Below, in pieces: positions 1-9,800 of a stretch of DNA of 64,000 bases (positions within the stretch are counted from its first letter, which is position 1; each line of letters starts with the position of its first letter). The translations under genes and the position numbers were made by a program. The stretch comes from Candidatus Zhuqueibacterota bacterium (GTDB lineage Bacteria > Zhuqueibacterota > Zhuqueibacteria > Oceanimicrobiales > Oceanimicrobiaceae), in NCBI GenBank assembly GCA_029262055.1, contig JAJDAD010000063.1, forward strand, positions 1 to 64,000, given 5' to 3'. The notes beneath the pieces were generated by a model. That model ran no database searches. It saw nothing but the letters and a program-made list of their open reading frames with translations, and was not told where the DNA came from.

Positions 1-1
1 T

Positions 2-3000
2 TGGGCCACAGCGTATATGGACGACGCAGTGCACCCCAATGACACAGGTTACTCAATTATGGCTCAGACATTTTTTGATGTCTTCCTGGTGGCTAACTCC
101 AGTTCGACGACTCTTATTACGGACAACTTCGAGAGAACCAACCTGGGCATCACCTGGGCTGCTGACCCGGAATTTGTTCTGCAGAATGGCGATTTGGTCA
201 ACACTGCTACCACCGGTACCGGAAACTGGGAATACATGGCCACTTATAAGGCGATTAAGAACCCAAGCTCGGTCCGGATAAAGTGGGCAGCGGATGCCGA
301 GGCCATAAACAACAAGGAAGGTGGAATCGCTGTCCTTTTGGATGCGCCAACCGCAAATGCAGACGGCTTTCTTGCCTGGCTGACCGAAAGCGATAACACG
401 ATTCGACTCTGGACCATAAACAACGGTTCGATCGACCAGGATTTGAATCTCGAGAAGGTCAGTGAAGTGTTCCCCGCACCAGGCCCTGGCGATGAATTCC
501 GAGTCGACTTAACCGTCGACGGATCGAACCTGCAGTTCGATTACTATGTTCGTGGTGTTTTTGCAGGTAATATCACTAAAGCAAACGATACAGGAGTCGG
601 TGGTGATCTCTATTCAGGCGTTGTTCTGCGCCATGCCCGCGCAAACGACATTGATGACTTTACGCTCATAAAGACAAGCGACACCGATCCGCCTGCACCT
701 GTTGGAAACCTGGCTGCCGGCAGTGCAACGGCTACATCAATCAGCTTGTCATGGACCGCTTCAGGGGACGATGGCAGTACCGGGCAGGCGACCAGCTATG
801 ATGTAAGATACTCGACTCAGATTATCGACAATTCAAATTTTGCGAACGCGACGCAGGTTACCGGCGCACCAAGCCCAGCTCCCTTTGGCTCGCTGGAGAG
901 TGTCGTCGTTTCCGGCCTCGATCCCGGAACCCAGTACTTCTTCGCCTTGAAGGTCATTGATGAGGCCGGCAACACATCAACTCTTTCCAATGTTGTCACA
1001 TCAACTACCGTTGCCGGTAATTTCTTTGTCGACGATTTTACCCGGGTGGACCTTGGGGCGGACTGGACGACCGCCGCCGACTACGCCATCGTCAATAATG
1101 CGCTGAGCAACACGTCGACTGCGACTACCTGGAATGAAGTGGCGGTGGTGAACAGCCGCAAGAGCCCGGAAGAGGTGTCGTTCACCTGGACCGGAACCGC
1201 CGATGCCGACGGCATTGACCAGGCTGGGTTCGTCCTCGTGTTTGGCTCACCGAGCGCTACTGGGAACGGCTACGCTATCACTCGTAGAAAGAGTGTTGCG
1301 GACGGCGGGGATAATTCCCTGCGGCTCTGGGAGCTGGTGAACGGGACCATCACAAATACAATCGAAATTAACAAGTCAGTCGCCTTGTCACCACCACAGG
1401 CAGGCGACAAAGTAAAGATCCGGATATTCGCCGACGGCTCTGCCAACAGGTTTGATTTTTTCATCAACGATGTTTTGGATGCACAGGTGTCCGATCCAAA
1501 TTTCCTGTTCGATTTGTCCGCCGACAATTGGGCCGGTGTCATCCTGCGAGCCAACACAACTAGCCTCAGTTTGAACAATGACATCGACGACTTCACCATG
1601 TTGCTCAAGATCGGAGCGCCCACCAACCTGAGCAAATTCGCCGGCGATGCCCAACAGGACACGGTCGGGCAGCCGTTGCCGATTCCCCTGACGGTCAAGA
1701 TTGGGGATGAGTCAGGGAGCCCGATTCAGGGCGTCAACGTCAACTTTGCAGTCACTGGCGGCGGTGGAAGTGTGGATGTGGCGCCACCGAAAGACGACAT
1801 CATCATCGAGGCTGAGAGCGGTGTCCTAACCGACCCGATGATCGTCGGAAGCGATGCCGGGGCCTCAAACAGTGCCTTCATTTCAGTTCCTGAGGGCGCA
1901 GGTGGAAATGGTCTTGGCAAGGCGACCTTTACAATAAATATTGAACAGGCCGGGGACTACGTCATGTGGGGTCGTGCCATTTTCCCGAGCGCACAAGCCG
2001 ATGCTTTCAAAGTCTGGATTGACAGTGACTCAGCATCGTGGGATGTTGGGCAGCGTAACCACCAGTCGGACTGGAACTGGGATGAGGTGTCGGACCGAGC
2101 CGGCGGGAACGCTAGCAATCCACAGTTCAACCCCAAGATTTTTAACTTGACCTCCGGCTTGCACTCGATGAGAATTGAGGAAGCCAAAGACGGCACACAG
2201 CTCGACCAGTTTGTTTTGACCCGGGTGGGCTCCGGATTTCAACCACCCGCCGACCAGAGCGCTTTGATTCCGGGCGGCACCTTCAGTGACACACAGGGGC
2301 TGGCTACCGCCAACCTTACCCTTGGACCGGCGCCGGGCTTTAACACGGTCGTAGCGTCGGTGAATGGGCTTGGCTCAGTCACCTTTACTGCTGAAGGGAT
2401 CGCCGGCAAGATTGACTCTATTGTGATCGTCTCTGGCAATGCCCAGGTTGGGACTTCCGGACAGGCGCTTGCGGCTCCTTTTGTGGTCAAGGTTTTCGAC
2501 GAGTTCGGAAACCCGGCGACTAATTCCGAGACGACCTGGACAGTCCTGCCACCTGGCAACGGCACCCTTTCCGGCGGCGGCACGGTCGTTGCAGATTTGC
2601 TTGGCCAGGCCAGTAATATCTTGACTCTGGCGACTGATACAGGCCTCAACCGGGTGCAAGTTAGCGCGGTGGGCTACACAGGTCCTGACATCATCTTCAC
2701 CGCAACTCCGCAGGCCGGGGCGGCGACCAAAATCGCACTTGCCGCCGGAGACAACCAAACCGGCACGGCAGGCACGCCGCTGCAAACTGCATTGCAGGCG
2801 TTAGTGACAGATGCGCTGGATGTACCGGTGGTCGGACATTCTGTTTCATTTAATGTAGTGAGTGGTGGTGGCAATATTGGTGGTAGCTCATCAATCTCCG
2901 TTCTAACCGATCCGACTGGCATCGCGAATGTAACGTTGACTTTAGGCCCCCAGCCGGAACAACAAAATCAGGTTCAGGCGGTTGCAAGTGGCTTGCAGGG

Positions 3001-6000
3001 TAGTCCGATTACTTTTACGGCGACCTCAGCCGCACCCCAGAATCTTGAAACGATTTCATCCCTGACGCAATCCGGTGTGGCGAATCTGCCCTTAGATGAT
3101 TCTATTTCTGTCAGAGTGCGAGATGTGCTTGGCCAATCCTTGCCGTTTTTCCCGGTGACATTTGAGGTAACATTGGGTCAGGGGAAAATTAACGGCAGTG
3201 ATGGCGCCATTCAGGTCAACACCAATAGCGAAGGAATCGCAAAAGTGGAATGGCGCATGGGGCCACAGAGCGGCACCAATAACAACAAGCTGCAGGCGTC
3301 AGCCACCTGGGACAATCAAGCCCTGAGCGGCTCACCCATCGTTTACACTGCTTCGGCGGTCGTGGGTGCTGCACAAGATCTGATTATCGCTGGCGGAAAT
3401 AATCAAACCGGCACCATCGAGCAGGATCTGTCCAGTCCGTTTGCTGTCATTGTAACCGACGCAAATGGCAATCCGGTTGTCAGTTGGCCTGTCACGTTTG
3501 ACGTGATTGCCGGTGGCGGCAATATCGGAGGTCAGGCCTCGGTATTGGTACCGACCAATGCGCAAGGTCGTTCAGAAGTATTGCTAACTCTGGGCAACAC
3601 GGTTGGAAGTCAGAACAACCAGGTGAGCGCGTCTTCGCCGCAAACTAATACGGTGACTTTTTTCGCTTCCGCAAATTCGTCCGGTGCAACCACGCTGGCA
3701 CTGGTGAGCGGCGGTGGCCAAACCGGCCAGGCGGGGGTGGCACTTACCCAGAAAATCCAGGTGCGGGTTACTGATAATATTCCAAATAACATCGTAAGTC
3801 ACGAGGTCTTTTTCAAGGTTCTGCCGGGTAGCGGTGGCGCCACTATCAATGGCCAAGCGATCGGCGACACGGTAGAAACACTATTGACGAACAGCAACGG
3901 CATCGCTGAAGTCACGTGGTACCTCGGAGGGGCTTTGGGCACAAACAGCCAGAGTCTGGAAATCATGGCCAACGACGGGTTGAACCAATTGAGCGGCTCC
4001 CCTCTGACCGTGACCGCGAGCGCAATCGCCGGAACGGTCGATCCTGATGTCTCGACGGTTGTTTCGAATAAATCAGCCCTGCAAGCAGATGGCCAGGATG
4101 AGGCCGGCATAACCGTGACGCTGGTGGACAAATTCGGGAATCCGATCCCGGGCCAGGCCGTTACCATCTTGTCCAGCGGCAACAGCGATATCATCATTCA
4201 ACCGCAAAATCCAACGGATGCCAATGGCGAAGCGCTTGGCACCATTCGTTCATTCCAGGCCGGGGAGAAGACCATTATGGCCAGGATAATCGGCGGCATC
4301 CAATTGAATTCTTCCGCAGCCGTCAATTTTCTCGCCGAGCCGCCCGACCAGGTCGAGCCTAGTTCCGGCGACGGACAAACGACCAATGTGGGTACGAGTC
4401 TGGATAATCCGATCTCGGTGCTTGTCACCGATAATTTCAACAACCCCGTGTCAGGGGTTACTGTTGATTTCCGCGTTACAAGCGGTGGCGGGCGGATCCT
4501 GAACCCACGCTCGGTCGTTACTGATGCCAATGGCCTGGCTGAGGCCTTGTGGGTCCTGGGGAGTGCGCCGGGGTCCAATACCGCGGAAGCACGGGCCTTG
4601 TTTAATAACGAACTGATAAACGGCTCACCGGTTGTCTTTAATGCGACCGGCGTGGCCACGGCTGCTACCGAGATGAGCCTGAGCTCCGGCGCGAACCAGC
4701 AGGGAGTGGCGGCCGGCCAGGACCCGCCGATACCCCTGGGCGTTCTGGTGACCGACGCAAGCGGCGACCCGGTGTTCGATGTCGAGGTTAATTTTGATGT
4801 TAGTCTGGGTGATGGTACGCTGGAAAACGAGACCACAAGAACCAATTTTCAGGGGATCGCATCGACCGGCTTTACACTCGGACCTGTGGTCGGTACTAAC
4901 ATTGTACAAGCGAGCTCCGCAGGCCTGTCCGGTTCACCCATCATCTTTGAATTTGAGAGCGTGGTTGGACAGGCGTCGAAGCTTACCCGGCACGCGGGTA
5001 ATGACGCTGAGGTGCAGGTGAACAACACGCACGTGGTCTCGGTCATGATTACTGACTTTTTTGACAACCTGAAGGCAGGCGTCCATGTCAACTTTGAAGC
5101 CATCTCCGGAGGCGCATCCATCCAAATTCAGGACGGCGGAACCAATGCTTCAGGGATCGCGTCGGCAACCGTTCAAATGCCGACGAATGTAGCCGAAGTT
5201 GTAGTCAAGGCTGCCTCTGACGACTTGCCGGGCTTTTTTGTGAACTTTCAATTGCAGGCGGTGGCCGCACCCGCGACAAATATTGCTGAGTATGCAGGCA
5301 ATAATCAACAGGGTACTGTTGGCCGGCCGCTGGTGCATTCGCTGCAAGTTAAGGTAACGGATGCCTTCGGTAATCCGGTTTCAGGATTCTCCGTTCCCTG
5401 GCTGGCGTTCGGCGGCACGATTGCCACCAGCCCGACCACAACGGACGACGATGGCGTCGCCTCAGCCGAATGGACTTTGGGCGCAAGTACAGGCAACTAT
5501 GAGGCCCGGGCTGTCGTGCCTCTGAGCCCATCGCAGATCTTTTTCCAGGCTACGGCCGTCACCAATTCATTTCCGGAGTTTGTTGGTTTGTCGGATACAG
5601 CGATTGTTGAAGGGAATCTCCTGCAGTTTGAGGTCAACGCGGTAGATAATGACGAAGATCCCATCACCTTTTCTACGGATGGCTTGCCAAGCGGCGCTTC
5701 ATTTGATACTGGAAGCCGCGTCTTTACCTGGATACCGGCAATCACGCAGCAGGGTGAGTTTCAGGTGACGTTTATTGCACAGGACAATCGCGGTGGATTC
5801 GACTCGGAGACGCTGACTATCCAGGTCCTGAACAGCAACAACCCGCCGGTGATCAACGCTTTTGCACCGACTCTGGCCGAGTTTCAGGAAGTCGTCGGCG
5901 GCATCGTCAATTTTTCTGTGACAGTAGAAGATGCTGATGTGAATGACGTCATCACCTATACCTGGCTTGCCATGAGCCCATCGAATCCGGGCGGCCAGTT

Positions 6001-6703
6001 GCTTTCGGTAACCCCGAGTCTGCAGTTTGACACGAGTTTCTTTGAGAAGGGCACCTATGCGATTCGTGTCGAAGTAACCGATGGTCGCGACGAGACGCAC
6101 ATGGAGTGGACCGTACATCTGGTCACAACTATTGAACTTGCCAGCTTTTCGGGCCAGTTTAACGGCTTCGATGGCGTCCTCATCTCCTGGGTAACCAGTC
6201 GGGAGGTCGGGAATACCGGGTTCGATATTCTACGCAGTTTGCGGCAGGACGGCGAGTTTGAAAAGGTCAACTCTGAAGTGATTTCCGTGAGCGAGAATGG
6301 CAACTATGAGTTTTCCGACCAAAGTGTGAAGACCGGCCAGCGCTACTATTACGTCCTGGAAGACATCGATCTGAATGGCGGCCGGAGCCAGCACGGTCCG
6401 ATCATGGTCGATATTGTGGCGCCGCAGTCTTTTGTGCTGAATCAGAATTTTCCGAATCCGTTCAATCCGGATACCAAAATTCAGTACGAACTGCCGGAGG
6501 CGGCACAAGTGGACATTCGGATATTTGATGTGCTTGGCCGCGAAGTAAGAACGCTGGTGAACGAGCGTATTGACCCCGGTTTTCATGAAGTTACCTGGAA
6601 CGGGCGTGACGACTCCGGCGTTCAAGTAAGCTCGGGCGTCTATTACTACCATATCGTTGCCGGCGAAAATCGGCAGACGAAGAAAATGCTGTTGCTCAAA
6701 TAG
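2..6703 (+). CDS. Giant secreted modular protein: SGNH hydrolase remnant, LamG-like, Fn3, Big_1 array, NPFN tail (5' partial)
   Basis: The frame is open from base 2, so the ATG at 17 is probably internal and the real start lies before the window. The first residues carry the DxxH block of an SGNH/GDSL hydrolase (DDAVHPND, then TGYSIM), matching the end of the SGNH domain in the 25629-33095 protein. Counting from the ATG at 17, the order is LamG-like fold (33-220), Fn3 (222-332), second LamG-like fold (336-530), eleven Big_1-type Ig repeats (about 534-1850), cadherin/PKD-like Ig pair (1853-2035), Fn3-like (2039-2138) and the NPFN tail (2140-2228). The first Big_1 repeat is split by a CBM6/35-like module (about 595-745). 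Such architecture is typical of secreted or surface-attached enzymes; the tail suggests export and cell-surface sorting. The substrate is not shown. A rho-independent terminator follows. Confidence 0.8.
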   Translation, partial: WATAYMDDAVHPNDTGYSIMAQTFFDVFLVANSSSTTLITDNFERTNLGITWAADPEFVLQNGDLVNTATTGTGNWEYMATYKAIKNPSSVRIKWAADAEAINNKEGGIAVLLDAPTANADGFLAWLTESDNTIRLWTINNGSIDQDLNLEKVSEVFPAPGPGDEFRVDLTVDGSNLQFDYYVRGVFAGNITKANDTGVGGDLYSGVVLRHARANDIDDFTLIKTSDTDPPAPVGNLAAGSATATSISLSWTASGDDGSTGQATSYDVRYSTQIIDNSNFANATQVTGAPSPAPFGSLESVVVSGLDPGTQYFFALKVIDEAGNTSTLSNVVTSTTVAGNFFVDDFTRVDLGADWTTAADYAIVNNALSNTSTATTWNEVAVVNSRKSPEEVSFTWTGTADADGIDQAGFVLVFGSPSATGNGYAITRRKSVADGGDNSLRLWELVNGTITNTIEINKSVALSPPQAGDKVKIRIFADGSANRFDFFINDVLDAQVSDPNFLFDLSADNWAGVILRANTTSLSLNNDIDDFTMLLKIGAPTNLSKFAGDAQQDTVGQPLPIPLTVKIGDESGSPIQGVNVNFAVTGGGGSVDVAPPKDDIIIEAESGVLTDPMIVGSDAGASNSAFISVPEGAGGNGLGKATFTINIEQAGDYVMWGRAIFPSAQADAFKVWIDSDSASWDVGQRNHQSDWNWDEVSDRAGGNASNPQFNPKIFNLTSGLHSMRIEEAKDGTQLDQFVLTRVGSGFQPPADQSALIPGGTFSDTQGLATANLTLGPAPGFNTVVASVNGLGSVTFTAEGIAGKIDSIVIVSGNAQVGTSGQALAAPFVVKVFDEFGNPATNSETTWTVLPPGNGTLSGGGTVVADLLGQASNILTLATDTGLNRVQVSAVGYTGPDIIFTATPQAGAATKIALAAGDNQTGTAGTPLQTALQALVTDALDVPVVGHSVSFNVVSGGGNIGGSSSISVLTDPTGIANVTLTLGPQPEQQNQVQAVASGLQGSPITFTATSAAPQNLETISSLTQSGVANLPLDDSISVRVRDVLGQSLPFFPVTFEVTLGQGKINGSDGAIQVNTNSEGIAKVEWRMGPQSGTNNNKLQASATWDNQALSGSPIVYTASAVVGAAQDLIIAGGNNQTGTIEQDLSSPFAVIVTDANGNPVVSWPVTFDVIAGGGNIGGQASVLVPTNAQGRSEVLLTLGNTVGSQNNQVSASSPQTNTVTFFASANSSGATTLALVSGGGQTGQAGVALTQKIQVRVTDNIPNNIVSHEVFFKVLPGSGGATINGQAIGDTVETLLTNSNGIAEVTWYLGGALGTNSQSLEIMANDGLNQLSGSPLTVTASAIAGTVDPDVSTVVSNKSALQADGQDEAGITVTLVDKFGNPIPGQAVTILSSGNSDIIIQPQNPTDANGEALGTIRSFQAGEKTIMARIIGGIQLNSSAAVNFLAEPPDQVEPSSGDGQTTNVGTSLDNPISVLVTDNFNNPVSGVTVDFRVTSGGGRILNPRSVVTDANGLAEALWVLGSAPGSNTAEARALFNNELINGSPVVFNATGVATAATEMSLSSGANQQGVAAGQDPPIPLGVLVTDASGDPVFDVEVNFDVSLGDGTLENETTRTNFQGIASTGFTLGPVVGTNIVQASSAGLSGSPIIFEFESVVGQASKLTRHAGNDAEVQVNNTHVVSVMITDFFDNLKAGVHVNFEAISGGASIQIQDGGTNASGIASATVQMPTNVAEVVVKAASDDLPGFFVNFQLQAVAAPATNIAEYAGNNQQGTVGRPLVHSLQVKVTDAFGNPVSGFSVPWLAFGGTIATSPTTTDDDGVASAEWTLGASTGNYEARAVVPLSPSQIFFQATAVTNSFPEFVGLSDTAIVEGNLLQFEVNAVDNDEDPITFSTDGLPSGASFDTGSRVFTWIPAITQQGEFQVTFIAQDNRGGFDSETLTIQVLNSNNPPVINAFAPTLAEFQEVVGGIVNFSVTVEDADVNDVITYTWLAMSPSNPGGQLLSVTPSLQFDTSFFEKGTYAIRVEVTDGRDETHMEWTVHLVTTIELASFSGQFNGFDGVLISWVTSREVGNTGFDILRSLRQDGEFEKVNSEVISVSENGNYEFSDQSVKTGQRYYYVLEDIDLNGGRSQHGPIMVDIVAPQSFVLNQNFPNPFNPDTKIQYELPEAAQVDIRIFDVLGREVRTLVNERIDPGFHEVTWNGRDDSGVQVSSGVYYYHIVAGENRQTKKMLLLK
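1618..5565 (+). repeat. Array of eleven Big_1-type Ig repeats within the first protein
   Basis: Eleven protein-level repeats of about 95-125 residues. Each starts near a G(N/D)xQ(x)G(x)xG motif, followed by a VxVTDxxGNPV block and a TDxxGxAxxxxxLG block. The copies are diverged and no near-identical DNA repeats are visible, so the array looks old. The seventh copy (from about 4040) is closer to the invasin/intimin style, with DKFGNPIPGQAV. Repeats of this kind normally act as rigid stalks that hold a catalytic or binding head away from the cell. Confidence 0.75.
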
Positions 6704-6767
6704 CCGGGTGTGATCTGAGCGAGGTTTGTTGACCTGAAGGGAAAGCGTGGCTATGAGATGAATGTGA

Positions 6768-6799
6768 GGGCCTGGTCGAAACCGGACAGGCCCTTTTTT
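6768..6799 (+). terminator. Rho-independent terminator after the first exoprotein
   Basis: A perfect 7-bp inverted repeat, GGGCCTG (6768-6774) and CAGGCCC (6787-6793), encloses a 12-nt loop and is followed by six T. It lies 65 bp past the stop at 6703 and separates the first exoprotein gene from the next transcription unit. Confidence 0.88.
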
Positions 6800-6895
6800 A
6801 AAAAACAAGGAGGGAGGGGATAAATTGAGAGTCCTGGTTTTGAAGCCAGGGAGCCTCAGGGACAAACATCCTGGATCGTACTTCTAGAGGAGTCT

Positions 6896-9800
6896 ATGCA
6901 CCGAACTGCCGGGACTTTTGGTTTTCTGCTTTCACTTGGCCTCTTTTTGCCTGCCGTTTTTGCTCAGGTTTCATTTGAGCGCCACAATATCAACACCTCA
7001 CTTAAGGCTGCTTATTGGGTTTATCCCGAAGATGTCGACAGCGACGGTGACCTCGATTTGACCACCGCATCGTTCAATGGCATCGATTGGTGGGAGAACG
7101 ACGGCAACCAGAATTTTCAAAAGCATTTTCTGGGGACAGCCACTGCCGCGTGGTCCGTGTTTGCAGCGGACCTGGATGGCGATGGCGACATCGACGTTAT
7201 CGGTGGCTCGACCGCTGACAAAGAAATCGTCTGGTTTGAGAATCGCGGTTCCAGCTTTGTCCGGCATGTGCTCGAATCCAATTTTCAAGATCCGGAATCG
7301 ATTTTTGTGACCGATCTCGATGGCGACGGGGATAACGACGTCATTAGTTGCGCCGTGAACGATGAGGTCGTGGCCTGGTGGGAGAACAAAGGCAATCAGA
7401 ATTTCACCAAGCACATCATAGATAATTTACCGCGGGCGCACGCTGTCTTTGCTGCGGACTTGAACAATGACGGCACAATGGACATCATCGCCAGTGGTTC
7501 TTCCAAGACCAGGTGGTATCAGAATGATGGAACGGGGTCATTTACCAGAAAGACGGTAGGCCCCAGTGGTGCGTGGGGGGTGTCAGCATTTGACCTGGAT
7601 AACGATGGCGATAAGGACGTGCTGCGCACCCAGCGCGATAACGGTGATGTCGACTGGTTCGAAAATGATGGAAACGGCGGGTTTTCCGAGCATGTGATCG
7701 AACCCGGGTATGGCGAGGCCTGGTCTGTGGTGGCTGGTGACGTAGATGGCGATGGCGATCTCGATGTCGCTGCCGCCGGCTTTGCACCCAACAAGATTTC
7801 GCTTTGGTTGAACGGCGGTGGCGGGAGTTTTTCGTCGGCCATCGTCATCGACTCGGTTGATACGCCCCGAGGCGTTTACATTACTGACCTGGATGGAGAT
7901 GGTGACGGCGACATAGCGGCCGCCATCAGGGAGGATCGTGATCTGGTCTGGTACGAAGCCCTGGGCAGCGTGACAGCAAGTATCACGGTGAATTCTCCGG
8001 CTCCGGGTGACACACTTATCACGCAGGAAGCGTTTCAGGTCGGATGGTCCTCAACGGGCCAGATAAGCAATGTAAAACTGGAGTTCTCAGCCGATGACGG
8101 CGTCACCTGGAGCACGGTGACCGATTCGACGCCCAACGACGGGGACTACAGTTGGCTTGTCCCTGACAAGTCTTCAGCGCTGTGCCTGCTGCGCATTTCC
8201 GATACTACTGACTCGACGCTGAAGGGCGCTACACCGGGAAATTTTTCCATCGTAAGGCCTATAGATTTGCCCCAAGGCATAACCGTTCTCACTCCGGACG
8301 GCACTGTCCCGCTCTTTGCTGATTCTGCATTTTCCATAACCTGGGCGACGGAAGGCTTAATCGAAAACGTGTCCATTGACCTGTCATTGGACAACGGTGT
8401 TTCCTGGCAGACAATTACAACCGGGACGCCGAACGACGGCAGCTTTGGCTGGGTCGTGCCTGACACCACCAGTGAGCAATGCCTCATCCGAATATCCGAT
8501 ACAGCCGATGCGGACCCAGTTGCTACAGGCCCGCTGTTTGCTATCATAAGGCAGGCAGATTTGCCGCAAAGCCTGACGGTTCTTGCGCCTAATGGCAATG
8601 AGAGACTGTTGGCGGACTCCACCTTTGTCATTACCTGGTTATCGGAAGGAGTGATTGCCGACGTAGTGATTGAGTGGTCGCCGGACGACGGGCAAACCTG
8701 GCAGACGATCGTTTCGACGACGCCGAATGATGGCAGCCACACTTGGGCTGTTCCCGATACGGTCACAAGCGCTGCACGCCTGCGCATCACGGATGCCGCC
8801 GATGGAACGCCGTCAGATACGAGTGATGCGACTTTTGCCATCGAACGGGTTTTGCCACCCGGGGTTCTGACGGTGCTCAGTCCAAATGGCGGTGAACAGC
8901 TAGCGGTTGATTCCACATACGCCATAACGTGGAGCTCGACCGGTGATGTGGGGATCATTCGCATTGAATTTTCACCAGACGGCGGCAGCAGTTGGTCCCT
9001 GGTCATTGCCGGCACCCAGAATGACGGCAGCTTCGACTGGCTTGTCCCCGGCGTTGAGACCGAAATCGGCCTGCTCCGAATCTCAGACGCAATCAAGAAT
9101 CAACCTGTCGATTTAAGTGATACCACTTTCACAATAATCGACTTCGCGCAGTTCAGGCCCTTTCTCACCGCGTTCGAACCGCCTGCCGGCCCACCTGGAA
9201 CCGAGGTCTTTATATCAGGTGGCAGATTTTCAGATGTGACGAATCTCGCTTTCAATCAGGCTGAGGCAGTTTTTGTGGTTGAATCGGACAGCACGATTCG
9301 GGCAACCGTGCCGCAGTTGGGATCAACCGGCAGAATTTCTGTTGCCAATTTTGCCGGGGTTGCGCTTAGTGCGACCGACTTTCAGGTGCGCGCCGACGGC
9401 GACACAACATCATTCACTTTTCTACCCACCGACGATGGCCAGGTCAAGATCACGGAGCCGGGGCAGAACTACGGCAACAAGATTTCTTTCAAAGTTGAGC
9501 GCGACAAATTTCTCAGCTTTCTCCAGTTCAATGTCTCCGGTATTCCCGGCACGGTCATCGGCGCCGAACTGCGCTTGTACGCCACCGGGGCAAGCGATTT
9601 CGGCGGTGCAGTTAGTACAACATCAATCTTTCGCAAGAACACAACCGAGCGCTGGACCGAGGAGGTATTGACGTTCGTGAATTCGCCTGTCATTGACCCG
9701 GACACACTCAGCGTGGTGCAATCTATCGCCATTGGCGACACAGCGGTGTTTGATTTGGGCCAGGCCGTTACTGGCGATGGGATTCATAGCTTCGCTATCC

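Noticed and set aside
8146-9096. 316-codon open frame on the minus strand
   Set aside because: Entirely inside the propeller gene on the opposite strand, low-complexity translation, no start signal. It is a shadow of a high-GC repeat-rich gene.
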